Below are positions 21,274 through 32,167 of a stretch of 64,000 bases of DNA, piece after piece. The notes beneath the pieces were generated by a model. The model was not told the origin of the DNA. It saw nothing but the letters and a program-made list of their open reading frames with translations, and made no database searches. How positions within the stretch are numbered: the first letter of the stretch is position 1; every line of letters starts with the position of its first letter. The stretch spans positions 173,905-237,904 of the forward strand of contig ML976726.1 of assembly GCA_010015655.1 (NCBI GenBank). Direction: 5' to 3'. A program made the position numbers and the translations under genes. Origin of the DNA: Bimuria novae-zelandiae CBS 107.79 (lineage: Eukaryota; Ascomycota; Dothideomycetes; Pleosporales; Didymosphaeriaceae).

Positions 21274-21707
21274 AGGCTGGGTGAGAACTTACCTAGGTAG
21301 ATAGCGAGAGGAGAAAACGGCGTACAAAGGTATAGGTATTTTGAAGGTGTGACCCACGGTTGCAATCTCTTATGCAAGTCATATAATTGTTTCTACGGCG
21401 TGATTAGAGGAAACCAATCTGAAAGTAACAAACGAAGTTGAACGTGATCAAATAGGTCATATCTAAGCCCCCACACCCTACAGTAAACGATTAACCGCAT
21501 TCGCATCCATCACGTACAGCCTTACTCAGGTCAACCTTAGAATCGATAAGTCGTCACGTTTTCTCTCAAGCTCACATTCATTTGGTATGCAGTCTTGATG
21601 ATCGAAGGTAGCGACTTACCCAACGTTATATATACCCTCCTGGACCTCTCACCACTTCACTACTTCTCTTACTCACTATAAACCGTTGTATAACATCCGA
21701 ACACATA
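21274..21707. other. Spacer between tandem copies, no gene seen
   Basis: Normal composition; presumably the 3' end of copy 2 and the promoter of copy 3. A TATA-like TATATA occurs near 21630, about 75 bp before the ATG at 21708. Confidence 0.4.
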
Positions 21708-22170
21708 ATGTCCCGCCCCACCACCCATCCAACGGTGTATCCCGCACCTAATGCAAGTATCCCGCCCGCCCAATGTCCGCCCCTCATCCCCTTCTGGCGC
21801 ATCACCATACCCTCTTCAATCACCACCGGCTACCTCAATAACAAAGGCTGGACCGCCAACGCGCAGCTCATCGAGAAATGCAGGGATCGACCAACCGCGA
21901 CGGGAAGACGGCGTTTGGGAGCGGGACAAGTGGCACTTCACGCAAGAGCAGCTGCGCGCTACCATCGATGAATGTGAGAGGGAGTGGTGGAAGACGGGAG
22001 GTTGGAACGAGCGCGTTGGAGCGAGCGGGAACTGTAAGTCGAGCTTTCTTTTTGTTTTCCTTTCGTCTCTGTTCGTCTTTAAAACAAGTAGGGGGATGGT
22101 TTGAGACAGATGCTAACAATGCGTAGTAATTGTTGCACTGCGGGCCAGGGGCGTGTACTTGGAGTTGTGA
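21708..22170 (+). pseudogene. Tandem small-gene copy 3 (single frameshift)
   Basis: ATG at 21708. A Pro/Ala-rich start is followed by the core FWRITIPSSITTGYLNNKGW, then TANAQLIEKCRDRP. The frame then shifts by one base (near 21900) and continues as REDGVWERDKWHFTQEQLRA, then REWWKTGGWNERVGASGN. A phase-1 intron (22034..22126, GTAAGT … branch TGCTAAC … GTAG) leads to a short exon 2 (22127..22170): LIVALRARGVYLEL and a stop. The core has the LIEKCR motif that also marks the 2-7 kb family (VIKDCRRL, LVKRCRKL). A sequencing error could account for the one frameshift. Just downstream (22317) a TA-flanked transposon starts. Confidence 0.58.
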
Positions 22171-22318
22171 AGAAGGTGCAGTATGCTGGGATGGTGAAGG
22201 AACGCTAGTTTTGGGGCTTCCAATAGAATTTCGTATAAATCTATGGCGGAAGAATCACGTGTGTTGTATACCATAGATGTTCGGTCCAATTGTTGGTGGA
22301 AAATTACTAAAGTGAGTA

Positions 22319-24391
22319 CCGTGTCCGTGCGCGTGATGCGCGGGGAACACCCAAACACCCTACTTTTAATACGCGACGACTCTATTAATATAAATCTAAT
22401 TTAAGCTATAATTAATAGTATAAAATTATTAAAGCTAAGTAAAACTTTCTTATATATAAAAACTACTACTAAATATAGTATTATATAGTTTATATTAATT
22501 TAAAAGCATTAGGGGATAACGCGCCCTATATAAATTAAGAACTTTAACTAGTAAAAACTTACCCTATAGTAAAAGTAAGAGCTTATATAATATATTAAAG
22601 GACTTATAGAGAGATATATACCTTCTATAAGAGAGATAATATAGAATTGTGCCTTTATAATAGCAAAAGAGCTAGTTAGCAAGAGCTAAGTTACCCGCTT
22701 TATTAACTAATATAGTATTTATTTAATCTTATAATATACAGTTACTATAGATAGTAATTACTACAACGCTAATTTAGTAAATAAATATTATCTTTATTTT
22801 TACTTTTTATATAGTAAGATTAATTAATATCGTATAGATCTTTATAATATTTATAATATAAATAAAAAAGACTACCTATTTAGTATTCTTAGTAGATTAA
22901 AGAGGATATTTAGCAAATAAATATAAAAGAAGAAGGAGGTTAAGATATTACTCTAAAATAATAATTACGCGTAGATTATACTCCTCGTATATATTTACGC
23001 TAATAGATTAGCTCTACTACTAAGTCTTATCTATAAGACTACTAATAAGGGTATCTAATTAAGCTAGGTAGAAAATATTAAGGTAGGAGAATATAAAATC
23101 TTTATTATCTTATTATCCTTTAACTAAATAAATAATAATATTAGGCTTGCCTAGCTTAAATAGGTGTTTAATTACTATATAAAAGAGAAGACTGGACGAT
23201 TATATTAACTTTTAATTATAAATAGCTATAGATTTTATATTACTATTAACTTTATTAACTATTATAATTAAAATAAGATCCTACTTGCTATCCTGCCTCC
23301 TTATCTAACTTATATACTTTAGCTACTTAATATTATAATGTTTAAGCCTTTATTAATAGCCTACTTAGTAGAGCTATTATAATATCTTAATAAATGCTAG
23401 GGTCTAGCTTTTATTATAAAGGTTAACTTCTTCTTTTTATTTTAAAATGCATAAAAGGGGGGGTTTTTAAAAAAAAAAATTAACTATCCTTAGCTCTTTT
23501 AAAGTAATAAGTATATTATTACCTAATCCTAATCCTATCCTTAATAGGTTTACTTATAATTAAGAAGTAGGTAATAGCTTTTTATTAGGGCTTAGTAATT
23601 ATAATTAAAAAAAGATAGATAGCCTTATACGCTTTATAGTTAAGAATTAAAGTAGTAAATATATATAAAAGCTTTATTAGTTACTTTACTACCTTTTTAT
23701 GCAAAATAAGCTGCTCTAGTATAATAATAATAGGCTAAGACAGGGGCTATTAATAAAGTAAAAGTATAAAAAGAAAGGTAAGACTCTAGATCTTTAGTAG
23801 TATTAAAAGTATTATAGTAGAGTAGTCTTATAGTTACTAAGGAAGGTAAAAGAGGCACGTATTTATTAATTTATTAAAAAGTAAAATAATAAGTAGTAGT
23901 AGTTTTAAAAAGTAAAAATAGTAGAGCTAAAGAAGGTGGCTAAGTTATATAAAGAGAAAATCTAACAGGAAAAACGTGCTACGCGAGAGCCAGCTAAGAA
24001 GGTAGTGAAGAAAGAGAAGGCTAAAAAGGTAGCTTAGCGCGCTACCTAGAAGTCTATCCGCGACGTAGAAAAAGCTCTATCATTATCTTAAAAGGGTAAG
24101 AGGAAGGCCTCTCAGCTATCTCTACAGAGCAGAAAGCGTCAGAAACGTATTATTAATACTATAGATATTAGAGAGGCCTTAGAGGGCGCATCTACCTATC
24201 CTAATTAAATCTATATATAGCCGCCGCAATATTAAGCTTTTAGATAAATTTAAATAGTGTAAATAAATTATAGCTATTAACGTACTACCCTATAAAAAAT
24301 ATTATAATAATATTAATCGTGGGTAGTTCTATAGTTTTGTTTTTAATAGAGTGTTTATAGTATTGCCCACGCATCACGCGCACGGACACGG
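22319..24391 (+). mobile_element. RIP-degraded TIR transposon (pogo/Fot1-like DDE), 2073 bp, TA target duplication
   Basis: Perfect 22-bp terminal inverted repeats: CCGTGTCCGTGCGCGTGATG at 22319 and its complement ending at 24391, with similarity continuing a few bases inward. TA flanks at 22317-22318 and 24392-24393. The interior is TA-rich with many stops. On the plus strand, around 22865-22930, the degraded frame reads …DYLFSILSRLKRIFSK. Around 23180-23370 come a degraded LLI-NSYRFYITINFINYYN and LLAILPPYLTYILQLLNI…MFKPL. The first matches the 'DEKGFLIG' region and the later ones the catalytic DG-H and D regions of fungal DDE_1 transposases. The C-terminus (23990-24210) is Lys/Arg-rich (AKKVVKKEKAKKVA). 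Same size class and same target as the elements at 15846 and 36144. Confidence 0.85.
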
Positions 24392-24639
24392 TAGTGCAGA
24401 TAAGAAGACTGCCGAAATCGTGATGTAGTGCTCAGGACTGTCCAGGTGTAGTCAATTGCTTCTCCATGAGCATACCAGTAATGAGTTGTATGTTATTCGA
24501 GAGGCAGGTGGATCTGGAGCATTCAGTTCATGGAAGGTGCGCTAAGCAGCGCCGCCTTCTCTCAACAAGGATACGGCCCCAGCCAAACCATGTAACTCCA
24601 GGCGTCAGCTACGTTGCCTAGCGCTGCCACGTCCTCCAT

Positions 24640-25866
24640 ATGTATTATTTATATACTACTGTCCCCGTTCCTACAGTAAAGTCGATCATGGAACTTCAAA
24701 ATCGTGAAATAAAGATGATCGTGGACAACGACTCTACTGGCACACTGGAACCCATCAACACTCTCTCCACGGAGCTCCTCACTTTGATTCTAGAATATGC
24801 CGCCATAAAAGAGAATTATCGCTACGACCACTGCACGCCTGTCTATAACCGATATGCCCTGGATGCGATGATGCTTGTAAACCACACCTTCCACGATATC
24901 GCCCGCAGTCTCGCGCTTCGCACCGTGCATCTTTTCTGGCTACGAAAAGTCAAGGGCGCCCAAATCTTAGACAAAAGCACCTGGGCGCATATGGCTCATC
25001 TGTACCACAGTCCGTCTTCGTGTCGCCATCTAATTATCACCTGGCACCCCAACCAGGTACGGCCACCTTGGTCGCAGAAACTAAAAATAAAGAGGGAGCT
25101 TGTGCGCAAGCTAGACAATGTACGCTGCTTCCAGTTTGAAAATGAGACCGACACCATGGGGCTTTATCGCGCGTCGCACGACGCTACAGGTTATACGGAA
25201 AAATATGTCGGTGCTTGGAAGGTATTCGCAGATGCGGTCGGACGATTTGATCGCCTCCAACACGTTGTGATCAAGAGAGCACGCCTGTGCGACGTGGTCA
25301 CAGCCTGCGGCGACATTCCTCGGCTTAAAAAACTGGATTTGATAGAACTTGGTGATGAGGACAAACCGAATAAACTGCGTTCCAAGGTATGTCGCCCGTC
25401 CGTAGTTTGTACATTAGGGTCGCTTACCATGATATACGTAAAGGATTATAGGTCGGCGTCTTTCACCACGCTCCGAGTCTACGATTTCAAAGCCACGGAG
25501 ACTTCACTGCGTGAACTGCTCCAGTGGCCCAAGACCCTGGAAAACTTCACATGGGGGAACCCTCGATATGATGCATGGATGGTCAATCGGGACGTGAACA
25601 TATGGAGCATTCCTGTACTGGAACGCCTACTCTTGCCCCACAAGGAGACTCTCAAGGTCCTTGAACTAGGTCCATTGAACTTCGATCACGAGACACCGGC
25701 GTTGGACTCTTGGCTGCTGCCACTAGTAGTGCTGTTGAAGGGAATGAGTAAAGACAATTGGGACATGTTTTTCCGTGATCACGGAACTATGGAGAGTTAC
25801 ATGGATTACTACTCGGCTGAAGGGAGGTACCTTGGTCCTGCGGATACGGACCGTTCCCTCACATAG
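24640..25866 (+). CDS. F-box-like protein, function unknown
   Basis: Open frame of 408 aa from an ATG at 24640; a second in-frame ATG at 24688 (MELQNREIKM) may be the true start because a TATA-like TATTTATATA lies between them. Near the N-terminus INTLSTELLTLILEYAAI, followed some 35 residues later by LVNHTFHDIARSLAL, resembles an F-box, the Skp1-binding module of SCF ubiquitin ligases. The rest is leucine-rich with irregular repeats (LRELLQWPKTLENFTWG; LKVLELGPLNFD) as in many fungal F-box proteins that bind substrates through degenerate LRRs. Positions 25387..25443 (GTATGT … AAAG, 57 bp, a multiple of three) look like an intron that can be retained without breaking the frame; removal joins RSK to DYRSAS. 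No catalytic domain. F-box call is moderate. Confidence 0.7.
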   Translation: MYYLYTTVPVPTVKSIMELQNREIKMIVDNDSTGTLEPINTLSTELLTLILEYAAIKENYRYDHCTPVYNRYALDAMMLVNHTFHDIARSLALRTVHLFWLRKVKGAQILDKSTWAHMAHLYHSPSSCRHLIITWHPNQVRPPWSQKLKIKRELVRKLDNVRCFQFENETDTMGLYRASHDATGYTEKYVGAWKVFADAVGRFDRLQHVVIKRARLCDVVTACGDIPRLKKLDLIELGDEDKPNKLRSKVCRPSVVCTLGSLTMIYVKDYRSASFTTLRVYDFKATETSLRELLQWPKTLENFTWGNPRYDAWMVNRDVNIWSIPVLERLLLPHKETLKVLELGPLNFDHETPALDSWLLPLVVLLKGMSKDNWDMFFRDHGTMESYMDYYSAEGRYLGPADTDRSLT

Positions 25867-26598
25867 ATACACTTGCTTTCGTCAAATAAGGAAGGGAAAT
25901 CTATATTGATCTCTTGAAATTCTACTTGAACGAGTTTCCGTTGACGGCTTCGCAAATATCAATGGCTTTTTATGGGTCTAAACGACACCTTAATTATGAA
26001 GATATAAGGTCGGGTAAGACGGTTCCTTTTAGAAACATCTTAGTCTTGTGGGTTACCTCTAGAGAGGTAATATGGTAGCTGGCTGTATGTATTTCTGTAC
26101 ACGACTGTCTAGACACCTTATTCAAGTGTGGACGCCTTGCTATGCATTTACCAAGCGCGAGAGGTAGAACTTGCTCGGACCCTAAACAAAGAGCTTAACA
26201 CTGGTCGTGTGTCGGTCATGATAAAGGTGATCAGAGAAGTCCTCCATTGCGAGGGACGGACCTTGCGCGAACGCTAAGAAATCTGCAAAAACTTTCTGCA
26301 AAGAACTAGCGATGAATTGCTTGGTTACAAGGGAACACAATCGCAGTTTGCAAACGAATTCAGGCAGGCGCGTGCAGAGTTGCCCAGGTGACCGAGTGTT
26401 TCTTCACCTCTCATTTGCACGACCATAGTCGTCGCGCTTCTCAACCTCCGAACCTATTCCAGTCCTCGACACCACGCCGTCTCAGTTACATAATATATAG
26501 ATCCACTGCCAATTATCCCAGTCCCCGCAGAAGCTCCCGAAACAGGGTTTTTGCCGAAAGAAGCCCCAGAGCGCGCCCTCTACTAGCGTGGAAACACG
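25867..26598. other. Intergenic, no gene seen
   Basis: Normal composition; short frames only. The last part is the upstream region of the gene at 26599. Confidence 0.5.
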
Positions 26599-28134
26599 AT
26601 GGGCATACCGACATCATGGGAGCCAGTCCAGAAGAGCAACGGCTCGTCTAACAACTCGTCCTCGCACTCCGCCTCATTACCGCTCGCCAATGCGGCCCAT
26701 CAGTATGACAGTTCGCCTACTGACCTCGTTCCGTTCCCCGCCGCCGCCGACGGGCACCGCAGCCTGGCTGAACTCAAGCGTGTGAAGGAGTATTTCGCGA
26801 CCAAGAGCCAGTCGGAAGTCCTAATGTATTGCTTGGGACTCATCAACCTCCCAGATGCGCCGGAGCTAGCAAAGTCGACGATCGCGATTTGTGTCGATAC
26901 CGAAGGCTGGAACGCAAACAGCTCGGTTCTTACCGAAGTCGGCTTCTGTAACTTCGAGCCAGAGACCATGCAAACCACGGAGCCGGGGCCGTTTGGTGAG
27001 AATTTGTTGCAGAACACATACTTCTACCACATCCGCGTAGCTGAGACGGCACATTACAAGAACTTCTCTGCTGCCGCCGGTGAGTACACCGGGATACTAT
27101 AAAACTCTTTTGTTGACAATACGCCCTGAGGCGACCTGGAGCGAAATCGGTTCGGGAAGACGAGATTTCTCACAAAGAGCATGACGATGCTCTGTCTAGA
27201 AGATGCCTTCCAGTGGCCAGTCGACCCCAATGATTCCTCAAGAGGCGTCTGTCCAGTCGTGGTGCTCGGCCACGCCTTGGAAAACGACAAGCACAAGCTG
27301 CAAGACATCTTAGCCTTCGAGCCCAACTCACATGGCTAGATCGTCAAAGAAATGGACACGCAGATCCTCGCCCGAGAGCTGGACTACTGGCAGAGCCCGA
27401 AGAACCAAGTTGGGTTGAAAAACCTCGTCGCAAAGCTCGACTTTGAATATCGCGATCCGCACACGTCGAGCAACGACGCTGCGATGACCCTCATTGTCGC
27501 GCTACTCTTGGTGCTACCCGAAAAGTATTATAAGGATCAACCCAAGACCCTCCAGCATGTCATCGATGAAGTCGAGAAGACCAGCAAGACCTGCGAATTC
27601 GACTACAGCAGCGAAGAGCATTGCTTTAGGTGCCAACAGCCCGGTCATATGGAGCGCAAGCCTGACAGTACTAAGCTATGTACTGTACCCGTCCGCTGCA
27701 CCCTCTGTGAAGAGGCCGGCAAAACAGACCCTCGTCGCAAGCGAGCCATGAACTCTCATATGGCAGCGGTCTGCATCTTGCACGGCCTTCACAACGGCAA
27801 CTCGGTGATCGCACAGGCGAAGAAGGCGGCGAAGCTTGGGAAAGCGGACCACGCGTCCCTGGATGGTGTTGCTTCTGCACTTGAGAAACTTGATTTCCGT
27901 GACGACGGCCGACGGGGCGATCATGGTCGTATGAGAGCCTTCCGTACTGCTTTAGAGAATCATGCGTACCAGGGACGCGCTCGACATCTCGCTCGTGGAG
28001 GTGCCGCTGGCTTTCTCTCCGCCGGACCTTACGTCTCTGGAGTAAGCGGTCATCCCGACCGGAACCGATTCTCTTCGAGAGTTCTCAATGCCCGCGGCGG
28101 GAGCCAAGGTGGTTTCAAGGGTCGTGGCGGCTAG
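26599..28134 (+). pseudogene. Gfd2/YDR514C-like RNase H-fold protein with zinc knuckle and RGG tail; one in-frame TAG
   Basis: Exons join(26599..27079,27131..28134), intron 51 bp (GTGAGT … TGAG), ATG at 26599. The domain resembles the DEDD-exonuclease fold seen in yeast Gfd2/YDR514C: AICVDTEGW (D-x-E, exo I), VVLGHALENDKHKL (exo II), and LKNLVAKLDFEYRDPHTSSN followed by DAAMTL (exo III-like). After the domain comes a degraded CCHC knuckle (CFRCQQPGHMERKPDSTKLC) and then a Gly/Arg-rich tail (RGGSQGGFKGRGG), suggesting RNA binding. The reading frame is uninterrupted on both sides of a single TAG at 27337-27339, between FEPNSHG and IVKEMDTQ. CAG-to-TAG is the RIP context, but an assembly error or readthrough cannot be excluded. 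If translated to the TAG only, the exo III motif and RNA-binding tail are lost. Confidence 0.65.
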
Positions 28135-30096
28135 GGCATACCCGGGAAGTTCTTTTCCTGAGTGGGTTGAAGCGCAAACTAATTCACTCAAAAGGCTTGA
28201 GGCTGTATAGTCTCTTTGACCCGATCATGGGCTGCGTGGGTGAGGCAAGTGTACTGCATGGTCTGTTTGCACGATTCGCTGTCAGCATCGCCTAGGCGTC
28301 TTAGGGCCATGTTTTGAGCGCATTACGTCGCAGAGCAGGTGCTGGCTAGGAATTGAAATACCGGTTCTTAACGTCACATATGAATTGCGTTCTTTGACGG
28401 GTTCAAGTAAAAGTCGTATGATTGGCTCAGAGTTCGGAGGGCGTCACTTTCGGAGGGCGTCACTTTCGGAGGGCGTCACTTTCGGTGTAGCTACTGTCGT
28501 AAGCCCACGCCTCAGCAGCGCAATCTCCGCCTCGCATCACATTGCTCCGCTGGGCACTTGGTGTGCAACTTCGCAAAACTCAGCTCCGCGTTTCGAACAC
28601 CCTCATGCCCTCAAGACTGCGTTGTCTCTTTACAGCCGTTATTGCGAGCTGTGCGGCAGGCGCAATTACCGAACGCTTTCGCCAACAACCTGCGTCTGTA
28701 ATGGAATTTAGGAAACGCAAATGGGTATTTGTCAAATCACTTGATTGAATAGCATACCTCATTTGACAATTGAGAACGGGACGGGATCGGGGTGCGGATG
28801 GACGTGTTCCGGAGTCATCCAGGTACCCGACGCGATGAACGGTTCCGAAGCCGGATGATTTCTCAGAGTAGCCGAAGAAGCCCCGTGTTCCTTGTTCTAC
28901 CTGGGTGTTCTACGACAGGACACTGTTTCCTTCTCTTTCCTCTCTCTAAAGGACACCAATTGATTTGATTTGAAGTTAGCAATCTATGTGGTTTTGATAA
29001 TGTGCGCTGCTGCAAAAATTCCAACGTACTTGATAGTGTAACTGCAGTGATGGTGCACTGTTACGCTAGGCTCAACTAAGCGATAGCTTCAGCCCTATTA
29101 CGAACCGGATCTGCGCAGATTCCTTCTCAACCGCCTCCACAACGGCAGATCAGGGTGGATCATCAAGGTTATCGATGGGTGGTTGTCGATTGTAGAACCA
29201 GTATTATGCTACAAGACATACGGTCGTTGCCATCTGAGTCAGCACCGTACACACGAGCTGCCCAGTCCGATTTGATTCACTCAACTCCGTCCAATCGCAA
29301 CGATTCCCCTCAACGTTGCGTCATGGCCCCCGTACGAGTAAGCAACACCCTCAACTAGCATTCAACAGTAATTAACCCAAACCGTGTCCGATCTAGGTAG
29401 CAATGTCCTCATTGTTCCAGAAAGCAGGAACCCGGCACGGGAAAACGGACGTCACCCTACCGCCCGTCCTCCTGCGTGGCTGCCATGAGGCCCCAGTAGA
29501 ACTATGTGGAGCACGTTCTATGCCTTAGTCGCATACACCGTCAAGGAAGAAATTCCTTTCGCACGCCTACTTCGCGATGAAGTGCCCACGTTTAGTACCG
29601 AGCACATCAATGGACCATACAAAGCCAAAAACTCTCTTCCGGTTCAAATTCGGTCAACGCCATATGCAGTCTTTGTTCACCTAGGCGCCCCGCACCCCTC
29701 CAGGAAGAGTCCGAATACAGCCCGGAGATTGTCATAGAGGCTCAGACTGCTCGGTAGACCCTGTCCTTCTGAACAGTCCGATCTTTAATGAACAAAGATC
29801 AGATGCGGGCTTTTCTGTGGTGTCAATGCGAGCATGTCAACGCAAGTCCAGAACCCACCCCCCGTCAGATAGCATGTATAAGTATGTTTTTGATCCCCGT
29901 TCATCTGCTTCTTCAGTGCAAAACATCAGACAGCATCTTCTTCACTTCTTTACCAGTCACTCCTTGACTTCTATTCCATTTTTGTCATTCTTTTCAGACC
30001 ATCACAGTCCTTCCAGTCTTTCAGGTTCAGGAACGGCGTTCCGAACATCCAACGATACCCAATTTCGTACAAGATTTGATATCTATACCTTTCAAA
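28135..30096. other. Intergenic, no convincing gene
   Basis: Nearly 2 kb with short frames only and no recognisable domain. It holds the 16-bp tandem repeat at 28433-28485. The last 300 bp are the promoter of the secreted-protein gene at 30097, with a TATA-like TATAAGTA near 29877 and a CT-rich leader. Confidence 0.45.
28433..28485. repeat. Tandem repeat, 16 bp, three copies plus part
   Basis: The unit TTCGGAGGGCGTCACT is repeated without change at 28433, 28449 and 28465, followed by the partial TTCGG. Confidence 0.9.
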
Positions 30097-30735
30097 ATGC
30101 TTTCCAAGATCGCTGCCGCTCTCTCTTTGGCCTCGGCCGCCACTGCTATCGGCATCTCTATCACCCCCCACGAGCAGTACTCCTCCTCCATTGGTGTACT
30201 CGGCTGCCTCATTGACACCAACCGCGTTGCCTACTGGCCCATGCAGCCCGACTGCAACAACCTCTGCATGCGGGTAACCGCCAACGGCCGTACCGTCAAC
30301 CTTCTCCAGATTGACACCTCCGGCGGTGCCTTCGACATCAGCTACGACGCCTGGAACTATCTCAACGTCGGTGCTAGCGCAACGCAGACGCCCACCCAGG
30401 GTGGTGGTATACCAGCCGAATATGAAGTAGCACCTATGAGCGAGTGTGCGAGTATCATCAAGACTCCCGACGGCAAGCTCCCCCTCATGGCGGCTAACTC
30501 CATCAACACCTACGTGGGCTGCCCCGTTGGCTCTTGGCTTCATGACAACTCCGCTCTCTACAACATCCAGACTTCTGGTTGCAAGTATGGTTACAACGAG
30601 GTCTGCAATCTCGACCTCGCGGTCAGCAACCAGCCTGCCTGCCCGCACATGCTCGGCGCCATGAACCCTCTTACCGGCCTCGATGTCATGAACGTCCAAT
30701 ACGGTACCGGCGCTCTGGTTGCCTCGCCCATCTAA
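30097..30735 (+). CDS. Small secreted cysteine-containing protein, possible double-psi beta-barrel fold
   Basis: Single exon, 212 aa, ATG at 30097. Signal peptide MLSKIAAALSLASAATAI, cleavage near residue 18. The mature protein has about ten cysteines (GCLID; DCNNLCMRV; ECASI; GCPVG; GCKYG; VCNLD; ACPHM), suggesting disulphides. CNNLCMRVTANGRTVNLLQI followed by DTSGGAFDISYDAWNYL resembles the double-psi beta-barrel of barwin/RlpA-like proteins (a conserved Asp with 'D-S…A-L'), but the fit is by eye. No catalytic motif or GPI signal. TATA-like element about 220 bp upstream. Candidate extracellular or cell-wall protein; an effector role is speculative. The frames on the opposite strand are shadows. 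Confidence 0.78.
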   Translation: MLSKIAAALSLASAATAIGISITPHEQYSSSIGVLGCLIDTNRVAYWPMQPDCNNLCMRVTANGRTVNLLQIDTSGGAFDISYDAWNYLNVGASATQTPTQGGGIPAEYEVAPMSECASIIKTPDGKLPLMAANSINTYVGCPVGSWLHDNSALYNIQTSGCKYGYNEVCNLDLAVSNQPACPHMLGAMNPLTGLDVMNVQYGTGALVASPI

Positions 30736-31995
30736 GTCAGTCATGACTTGGACACTTCTTCATCTGCATGCTTGCATTACTGCTAGAGTTGGACCTGGAG
30801 TTTAACGTCGGCAATAACCTTGTTCTCTTCTTTCTTGTTGTGGATATAGATACCTTTGGCGCGCTTCGATCGCCCACATACATACATTAGACTTCAATGT
30901 ACTCGATTATTTGCCGAAACTTGCTCTTCTCATGTGTCTAAGCCACACTACTGTAATGTTCAAGCTACTGTGCTATATTGCGGGACCAACTCGCCTGCGC
31001 TGCACAGGGACACTTCGGAGATGAGTAACACTCCTACACAGTATAAGGCGACACCTATAAAGGCAAGTGGCACCCTATTCTAGAGCCTATTGCGACGGGA
31101 AGGAATTCCGTTAAGCGAGGAGTAAGCTGAGATGAGTTAGTGATTGCTGCTTACGGTTTAGCCCGAGCGAAAGTCCGATGCGAAGACCTGGAGCTCAGGT
31201 AAGCCTTGGACGTCCGCATGCGGCGGAGGTTCGCCGGGTTACGTGCGCAAGACAAAGGTTTCAAAACACGGGATCTTGGTGGAGGATTACTGGGCGGAAA
31301 GATTAGGCGAGGTTTTGAGGTTGGGGGCCTTTGTTTGGGAGTCACATCCGTCCTTAGCGACTTCGCATTTAATTAGATCTCTTTGGAGAAAGAGGTGGTG
31401 AAGCTGGGGACGCCTAGCGAGCCTGACATGAGGACTTCGAAACGAATGGCCCGTGGCTGCTCTGCGGACACAATGAATCAGGCAGGATTCGACTTGACGG
31501 CGACCTCGGGAACTTTTCCTACGCTGGAAAGCTAAAGGAAGTCACGTTGGAAAGGGTCACTGAGGAGATTCAGAATAAAAACTACGCCTGGATATTTTGG
31601 ATGGGAGGAGATACGCACACCTCAGGCCTTAGTGTTACGTTCGTGAGGTCTCATTCGACGCACGCAACTCAGCATTCCGGGAAACACTCCTCCAACATGC
31701 CCTGTTATCACGCTCAAAAAAGACAATTGTCTGCAGAAGAGTTCTCCCTCGGATGCACCTGAAATGCAGGTGTCCAGGTGTCCAGGTGCCCAGGCGCCGG
31801 GTCGATCACGTGATGATTACCGATCCATGGATGCATGGACCCGAGGTTCGTCTCCTACCTCAAGCCCTCCCTAACTAGAAAGTTCAAGAATGAGCCTAAG
31901 TTGAAGCATCTCAAGGAGAAAGAAATGTTTAGAAGTATGCGTCTTTCTTTCATTGGCTGAGAAGGCTTTGACGTCATGCATCGTGAAGCTCGATG
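30736..31995. other. Intergenic, no gene seen
   Basis: No convincing frame. A short degenerate repeat of the 9-mer AGGTGTCC(C/A) lies near 31768-31795, and a palindromic ATCACGTGAT near 31805. The last 130 bp belong to the heat-shock promoter region. Confidence 0.45.
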
Positions 31996-32015
31996 TTTCT
32001 AGAAATTTCCCGAAG
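31996..32015. promoter_or_regulatory. Heat-shock element, four alternating units
   Basis: TTCtaGAAatTTCccGAA at 31997-32014: four perfectly spaced inverted nGAAn units, the binding site of the heat-shock factor trimer. A further match, TTCtaGAA, lies at 32147-32154. Both are upstream of the Hsp20 gene. Confidence 0.85.
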
Positions 32016-32167
32016 TACCGCCGAACTTCCTCAATTTATATCACGCCACGATGATGCGGGGTAAGTGTTTTCTAGCAACATCCAGCGCCATCGCAATCAC
32101 GCAAAATGGCGCTGCTGTACCACTATTGCTTGCGACTTCGTGTATCTTCTAGAAGCCTAGCCAGGTG

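Noticed and set aside
29971..30744. 257-codon frame on the minus strand
   Set aside because: It is the exact antisense of the secreted-protein gene at 30097-30735 and is a codon-bias shadow with no domain.
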